Translations under genes and position numbers: made by a program | Part shown: in pieces, positions 59,501-64,000 of the stretch | Layout: the number at the start of each line of letters is the position of its first letter | How positions within the stretch are numbered: position 1 is the first letter of the stretch | From: Setophaga petechia | Taxonomy: Eukaryota > Chordata > Aves > Passeriformes > Parulidae | Direction: 5' to 3' | DNA length: 64,000 nucleotides | Assembly: GCA_024362935.1 (NCBI GenBank) | Contig: JANCRA010000007.1 | Coordinates: forward strand, 23,399,003-23,463,002 | The notes under the pieces: model-generated | What the model saw: the letters and a program-made list of their open reading frames with translations, nothing else | What the model was told of the DNA's origin: nothing | Databases searched by the model: none

Positions 59501-62125
59501 GTTCTCTGCACATGAGCAGGAGGTGAACTGTGTGGACTTCCAAGGCGGCCTCATTGTCAGCGGCTCCCGGGACCGAACGGCGAAGGTGAGCAGGGAATGT
59601 TTCAGGAGCCGCAGGTGCTGCTGTAGAGGTGACTTCGGAGGTCTTGTGCCATGAATATTTGTCAGCAGAACTGTTGTGAGCCCTGTACTCCTTGCAGGAG
59701 GAATGCTGACTGTCTTGGCTCGTGTCTCTGAAAAGATGCTTGCGCTGCCAGGCTTGTTAGAAAGAGATTTGGCAGTAATTTACAGCATCAGCTGCTGCCT
59801 TAAACTTGGAAGTGCAGAAGGCAGCAGCTGATGTTTTGCTTCTTTCCCTGTACATCCATCTTCACTGTAGTGAAGATCCATGCCAGTTAGTGTGAAATTT
59901 GCTGTATGGATCTCAAACCCATTCTTGTTTTGTGATTTAACACTGCAATGTAGTTTAACATACTCTCTGCTATATATTCAATCTCTGTAAAGGATAGGAT
60001 GGCCTTTTTCCAAATCTATGGTTATTTGCTAGTTTTTTGGTTTAGTTATCTGTGTGGGTTTTTTTTTTTTTTTTATTTTTTTTTCAATAGTTCTTGGTTT
60101 GCAAACCAGGAATGAAGTTAGACTATGAGAATTGTTTGCTCCCATTTTTCTCTTCCAGCTGGCATCACTAGGTGCTGTCACATAATTTTTGTCTATTTCT
60201 TTTTGGGACAGGACCTTGTTGATTTTTGTCCTTCTGGATCTGGTTGGCAATGCTTTGTTCCTGTGTGGACCTGGAAAGTTGTTCATCTGAGCTGTAATCA
60301 GCTCTTTGATCAGTTTAGGAAGCTCAACATGGATGTTTCAGCCTTATCCTGCTAGCATGATGCAGTACCTGTAGTATCTTCACAACCACTTGTTTCATTG
60401 TTGGAAGTGGTTGCTGTGCGTTGGATATGTTGATTTTTGCTCTGGGTAGGCTGTTAGACACTCTTGGTCCCTGGTTTATATCAGAGAGCATTCATGAAGT
60501 AACAGGAAAACCAGCTAATTGCTGTTTTACAAGAGGGGAAGCTGAAGCAAGGAAAGACTTAAAGTTCTCTTTCAAGGTTTTGTAGGAAGTGTGTGAAGCA
60601 GCATGACCCCATTTATTTTTGTTGGTCCCTCTGTACAGATGTACTCCTGAGTAAAATCACTTCCAAGTAAAGCAAGCAATGTTCCAATGCAAAAGGCAAT
60701 TTTGGGATTGCTGTTTGCCTCCTGGGAGCAAGACCTTGATGCTGCTTTGTCTCACACTTCAGCAGTGCTGCTCCTCTCTGGTCTGTAGATCTCTTTTCTG
60801 GGAGAGTGCCTTCTTGCTACTTCTCTGACAGCTGGAGGACAGACATCCTCGACCTTGAGAACAAATTCCTGAAGCCCAGAGGGGAATTTCAAGCTGTTTT
60901 TCTTAGAGCTAGTGTGAAATCTTGCCCACACAGTGCTCCCCACAGCATATACTCTGGGGATGTTCACCTCTTATTTTTTATCATCCCTTTTGTAGGCTGT
61001 GTTGTTTGCATGAATGAGACTCTTGGAGGGTGGAAGGGAATCCCTACCAACCTTTTAAAGGGGCTCTAAGTGTCTAAGCTATTGAGGGCTCTGCTGAGTG
61101 TTGATTAGGACTAAGCCCTGAAGAGCTGTTAATGTACATTCCTGTGTGATAGGCAGCAGATAGTGTGCTCTGAGCAATATTTTTAACCTGTAGGAGATAG
61201 GGATGCCTTAGAGGAGTTAAGCTTTTCTGCTGCTTTTACTGACACTAGGTGCTAAATTCCCCGCTGACAAGAATAGCCTGCAATCCTGGGCATTATCAAC
61301 AAACAAACAAATAGGGCACTCCGTGCTTTGAAGTCCTGAGGCAAAACACTGGGGGTTGGTTACAGACAACTGGGGGGCTTGAGTCCTGTGGGCCAAGAAT
61401 GATGGCAAGGTGGAGAAAATGAGGGCTACTAGCAGAGGCCCCAGCAAGAATTTTGGGGCCTTTATTAGGACTCAGAAACAAAGGGGTGAACTGGTGGAAG
61501 GAGTGTGTGTGTTTGTACTGTTGGGGGAGGGCAGGAATTCTCTCATACTGTCAGTGAGCAAGGGCAACCAGTTTGAAAGCAGCCTGGGGTACACTTGAAA
61601 AACTTCGTCTAAAGAGGGGGGTCTTATAAAAGAAGATTATTTTACAGGCTGGTGAATGATTAACTTTATATTTAATATTAATGGAAAATTTTCAGGGATG
61701 CTACTAAGTCTTCCCACACTGTTCAAGAGAACAGATTTGAACAAATCCTAGTTTATTTAACTACAGAAGATGAAGAGTTTGTGTGGTGATGGGGGTGCTC
61801 TCTCTGTTACCAGTGGGGTGGAAGGTCCTTCTTATAAGCTGACTTCAAGTGCTTGATTCTACCAGCAATTGAAGGCTCTGCTTCCCAAAATAAGTAATTG
61901 GAATTCACAGAGGGTCTGTGGGAAGGTAAGCATGGCAGTTGTGGCAGTACTTCCAGCACAGTATTAGCAGCATGCATCCTACCTTCTGCAGTTTTGGGTA
62001 ATGTGGCATAACTTCTATCTCTCTCTTTAGGTTTGGTCCCTGTCCGCAGGCAGAGTTGGTCAGTGTCTACATACAGTGCAGACAGAGGATCGAGTGTGGT
62101 CCATTGCTATCAGCCCATTATTAAG
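43934..62125 (+). CDS. FBXW4: FBXW4 (dactylin), F-box and WD-repeat protein, 5' five coding exons (partial)
   Basis: Exons 43934-44184, 55272-55367, 58106-58291, 59453-59585 and 62031-62125 join in phase to give 253 residues plus two bases, about 60% of the roughly 410-residue vertebrate protein; the rest lies beyond 64000. The F-box spans residues 27-70 ([17 protein letters not shown] to VLWRRIARG), the SKP1-binding module of SCF ubiquitin ligases. Exon 2 gives the conserved [18 protein letters not shown] repeats begin about residue 158 ([20 protein letters not shown]), then [11 protein letters not shown] with [13 protein letters not shown] (197-225), then [15 protein letters not shown]. Exons 1 and 2 are 11 kb apart. 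Intron 2 appears to be GC-AG. The start at 43934 is the first in-frame ATG but is uncertain. FBXW4 is a predicted SCF substrate receptor, and its introns carry Fgf8 enhancers in mouse. Confidence 0.94.
44185..55271 (+). other. FBXW4 intron 1
   Basis: 11,087 nt, GTAAGC to CTGCAG. Holds a CR1 fragment (44594-45043) near its start. The remainder is AT-rich and mostly non-repetitive, with no further gene. I cannot point to a specific regulatory block, although long FBXW4 introns are known enhancer carriers. Confidence 0.75.
44594..45043 (+). mobile_element. CR1 LINE fragment in FBXW4 intron 1
   Basis: About 450 bp collinear with the CR1 3' region: GTGTCCAGTTCT, GGGTCTGGAACATCTC, GACTGGCCTGTTCAGTCTAG, AGTATCTCAAAGG, CACTGGAATGGGCTGC, GGACACATTCAAAACC, CTGCCTTGGCAGGGAGGCTG and an ending of ATTCTGTGATTATGTG. 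It is more diverged than the copy at 21.6 kb. Truncated at the 5' end, non-coding. Confidence 0.92.
55272..55367 (+). CDS. FBXW4: FBXW4 exon 2
   Basis: Encodes residues 85-115 and two bases of residue 116: [20 protein letters not shown], then [11 protein letters not shown]. The end at 55367 is set by phase: only a GC donor (AA/GCAAGT) joins exon 3 in the conserved frame. The nearby GT at 55372 would shift the frame. Confidence 0.85.
55368..58105 (+). other. FBXW4 intron 2 (apparent GC-AG)
   Basis: 2738 nt, beginning GCAAGT and ending TTTGCAG. No repeat of note and no coding sequence. GCAAGT is the standard donor form of GC-AG introns. Confidence 0.7.
58106..58291 (+). CDS. FBXW4: FBXW4 exon 3
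   Basis: Encodes residues 117-177 ([19 protein letters not shown] through [11 protein letters not shown]) and two bases of Gly178. MPWM and [18 protein letters not shown] match the family. Donor GGG/GTAAGT. Confidence 0.95.
58292..59452 (+). other. FBXW4 intron 3
   Basis: 1161 nt, GTAAGT to TTTTTCAG. No gene, repeat or clear regulatory cluster seen. Confidence 0.75.
59453..59585 (+). CDS. FBXW4: FBXW4 exon 4
   Basis: Completes Gly178 and encodes [29 protein letters not shown] and SGSRDRTAK (to 222), most of a WD repeat. Donor AAG/GTGAGC, phase 0. Confidence 0.96.
59586..62030 (+). other. FBXW4 intron 4
   Basis: 2445 nt, GTGAGC to CTCTTTAG. Includes a T-rich tract at 60057-60085. No gene or mobile element recognised. 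Confidence 0.75.
62031..62125 (+). CDS. FBXW4: FBXW4 exon 5
   Basis: Encodes [17 protein letters not shown] and [14 protein letters not shown] (223-253), then two bases (AG) of the next codon before GTAACA. The next human residues begin with Ser, consistent with an AG-split serine codon. Confidence 0.96.
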
Positions 62126-63385
62126 GTAACACATCTCTTTATTTCCAGTTTTCATCAGAGAGAAGTAAAGGAGTCGGATAGGCTGTGTGTCCACAAATCT
62201 TTGTGAGGCACCAATGTGACGGTTCAGGGACTTGATTTGCGTGGAGGCTGATCAGGTGCTTGTGCCTGCAGCAGGAGCTCAGGGGAGAGCATGTGGTCCT
62301 TATTTCCTATACCAGCAGAGTGATCCCCTTATAAAGAGGCCATGAAGGTGGTCCTGGGTTCCTCTTAGTGCTGCAGGTGGGACCTGTTCATTCTTTCTTG
62401 AGGAAGGAACGCTGACTTGCTAATTAGAAACAGTGAGCTGGATCCTCTTGAGATTTTTCAGTGCTGAAAAGATGCCAACTTGTATTTTCATCTTTGGCAG
62501 AAGAGATTCTGAGCAAAAAGGTCCCTGCTTGAGAGCTGCATGCAGTGGTTAGAACTCAGGTTTTTTTGAACATGTTGAACTGGCAAAGATGAAGTAGAGT
62601 TCGGGGATGTGATTTTCCAGCCTCTGTTGCCTGTAGCTCTGTGCTTCTTAGTGCATAGAATGCTACAAGTACAGTTTCAGTGTGGAAGGCAAGGGCTATA
62701 CATACACCAGTGTCTTCCAGGGTGTTCTTTGAAGTCCTCCTGTTATTGAGGAAGTGAAAATCTGAGAAACTCTCACTGTTAAAATTGTACACCAACCAAC
62801 AGTGATCTGTCTCTTCGGTTCCCTGTTAAACTGGCCTGCATGCAAGAGAGGTTCTTCCTTAGCATACCTTAGGAAAAGGGGAAGAAGAGCTGCTGTTGCT
62901 GCTCATGTGATGTCTGCAACTGCTGAGTTTTAGGGTTGTGCAAAACCAAAATACTGTCCACAACTGCTGTCCTTGTTAGATTTCCAAGCTTGTTTTGCAG
63001 GCAGCAGAAACTCAGTGGTACAGAGCTAATGGCTTTATCAGAGAAATGACACTCCAGGCTTGCTATGATTTTGCTGTTGCCTTGTTCCTTTGCTCTGAGT
63101 GTTTGAGACAAATAGTGTTTTTGAAGAATAGCCATGTGTGTTGGTTCCGCTGCAAGATGTGAGATAGAAGGCCTTTGCTGTCTTCTGTGCTGCAAGGGTC
63201 CCTTTTCTAGCAGACAGGCTCTGGCTCAGGCACTGTGGCTGGTTAGAGGCCTGTGGCATTCTGCTTCCTACTCCTAAGTGATGACCTACTGCCGTGGCCT
63301 CTTGTCAGGACGGTGTTCCTCTCCGTGGTGTGCGTGCTTGTGCACACTCTCTGTCACAATATTTACCCTCAGTCTCCCCACCCCA

Positions 63386-63405
63386 CCCCCCCCCCCCCCC
63401 CCCCC
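63386..63405 (+). repeat. C20 homopolymer
   Basis: Twenty consecutive C after CCCCACCCCA. Such runs are error-prone in sequencing and can form i-motif or G-quadruplex structures. Confidence 0.85.
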
Positions 63406-63569
63406 GTTCCTCCCTGCAGGGTGATAAATTGGAGGTGGTGGAACAGCTAACCTATGAACAAGTGGGCTTAAATTGTGCACTCTCATTTTTTATGAAACTG
63501 TGGACTGTACCAGCCTCTCCCACTAGCCCAGCCTACTGCACCCTCCCCTTACCCCTCCATATTTTAGGG

Positions 63570-63960
63570 AGGGGGGTGTGGAGAATTAGAGCCAATTAGC
63601 CACGTCATTAATTCTTCAATTTGACGGCTGATATAGCAGGGCCTGAAACACGCTGCTGACCTCGTATAATGGGAACCCTGCTCCTTAACATATTGACGAT
63701 GGGAGAAGTTAATTAAAATTCCACAGAGAGAAGGTGTCGGCTAACCTATAAACCTGTCGCTTCTCAGAACAAATCGCAGCCATCCTAGAAGAGAGAGAGG
63801 ATCAGAGCAGGAGGGCATGTGGTGGGGGTTGGCCAGGGCAAGGGGCAGGGGAGATGAATTTTTCACTAATAGGTTTTATTACTTGCTGTCTAATGAGCGT
63901 GAGTATCAAAAAGATAATATCTGGTTTCTAGGAAAGTCTGCTTTGGGGAGCTCTGTGGTT
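63570..63960. promoter_or_regulatory. Strong candidate FGF8 enhancer inside FBXW4 intron 5
   Basis: About 390 bp with repeated homeodomain cores: AATTAG twice (63581-63600), ATTAATT (63607-63613), TTAATTAA (63709-63716), TTTTATTAC (63874-63882, HOX/CDX posterior type) and TAATGAG (63891-63897), plus GATAATATC (63913-63921). Many CpG words survive (CCACGTCATTA, GACGGCTG, CACGCTGC, CTCGTATAATGG, TGACGATGG, GTGTCGGC, TGTCGCTTC, AATCGCAGCC), unusual for neutral intron. In mouse, Fgf8 limb-ridge and brain enhancers lie in Fbxw4 introns. Conservation and activity are inferred. Confidence 0.58.
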
Positions 63961-64000
63961 TCTGTTTTATTTGCAAGAGCCCATATTTCACCCATATGCA

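Larger units (their letters stand above)
62126..64000 (+). other. FBXW4 intron 5 (5' part)
   Basis: Starts GTAACA and runs off the window; exon 6 is not seen. It contains a 20-base C homopolymer (63386-63405) and the motif-dense block at 63570-63960. Confidence 0.75.

Noticed and set aside
1..64000. CRISPR arrays, bacterial operons, insertion sequences, tRNA or rRNA genes
   Set aside because: The window is vertebrate nuclear DNA. None of these was seen on either strand.
62126..64000. FBXW4 exon 6 within the window
   Set aside because: No segment matching the expected continuation after SPLL with proper splice sites was found, so exon 6 is placed beyond 64000.

Overview
This is eukaryotic, vertebrate nuclear DNA, almost certainly from a bird. 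Two intron-bearing genes on the + strand account for all the protein coding sequence I can support: a complete FGF8 gene (coding exons from 9771 to 17741) and the 5' part of FBXW4 (coding exons from 43934 to 62125, continuing beyond the window). The bird assignment rests on the FGF8 protein, which begins [11 protein letters not shown] and so has the avian-type amino terminus, on two CR1 LINE fragments carrying the avian 3' end (ATTCTGTG-type octamers), and on the compact, repeat-poor sequence. FGF8 followed by FBXW4 in the same orientation is the order known in mammals (the SHFM3/dactylaplasia region), so this is a conserved block.

Layout. 1-8140: GC-moderate intergenic DNA upstream of FGF8, no gene recognised. 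8150-8560: degenerate TG-rich minisatellite. 8575-9925: CpG island holding the FGF8 promoter, leader, first two coding exons and a MIR-type SINE relic. 9923-17459: FGF8 introns and exons, with AT-rich, motif-dense intronic blocks. 17742 to about 19260: FGF8 3' UTR. 19260-43540: 24 kb intergenic interval with no gene, one CR1 fragment and several blocks dense in homeodomain, POU, TCF/LEF and PBX-HOX type motifs. 43540-44560: motif-dense block and FBXW4 CpG-island promoter with exon 1. 44185-64000: FBXW4 introns 1-5 (part) and exons 2-5, a CR1 fragment, and at the right edge (63570-63960) the most enhancer-like block of the window.

How it fits together. FGF8 encodes a secreted growth factor used by the apical ectodermal ridge, the midbrain-hindbrain boundary and other signalling centres. 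In mouse, many of its long-range enhancers lie between Fgf8 and Fbxw4 and inside Fbxw4 introns, so FBXW4 acts as a bystander that carries FGF8 regulatory DNA. The window fits that arrangement: almost everything that is not exon or repeat is a candidate for FGF8 control. The blocks I mark as regulatory are chosen from composition and motif clustering only; conservation could not be tested here.

Points most worth following: an apparent GC-AG intron in FBXW4 (intron 2), an 83-nt mini-intron between the first two FGF8 coding exons that leaves no room for the extra mammalian exons, the retained FGF8a/FGF8b alternative acceptor, and the homeobox-rich blocks at 8590-8775, 15715-15850, 22060-22275, 24440-24660, 43540-43745 and 63570-63960.
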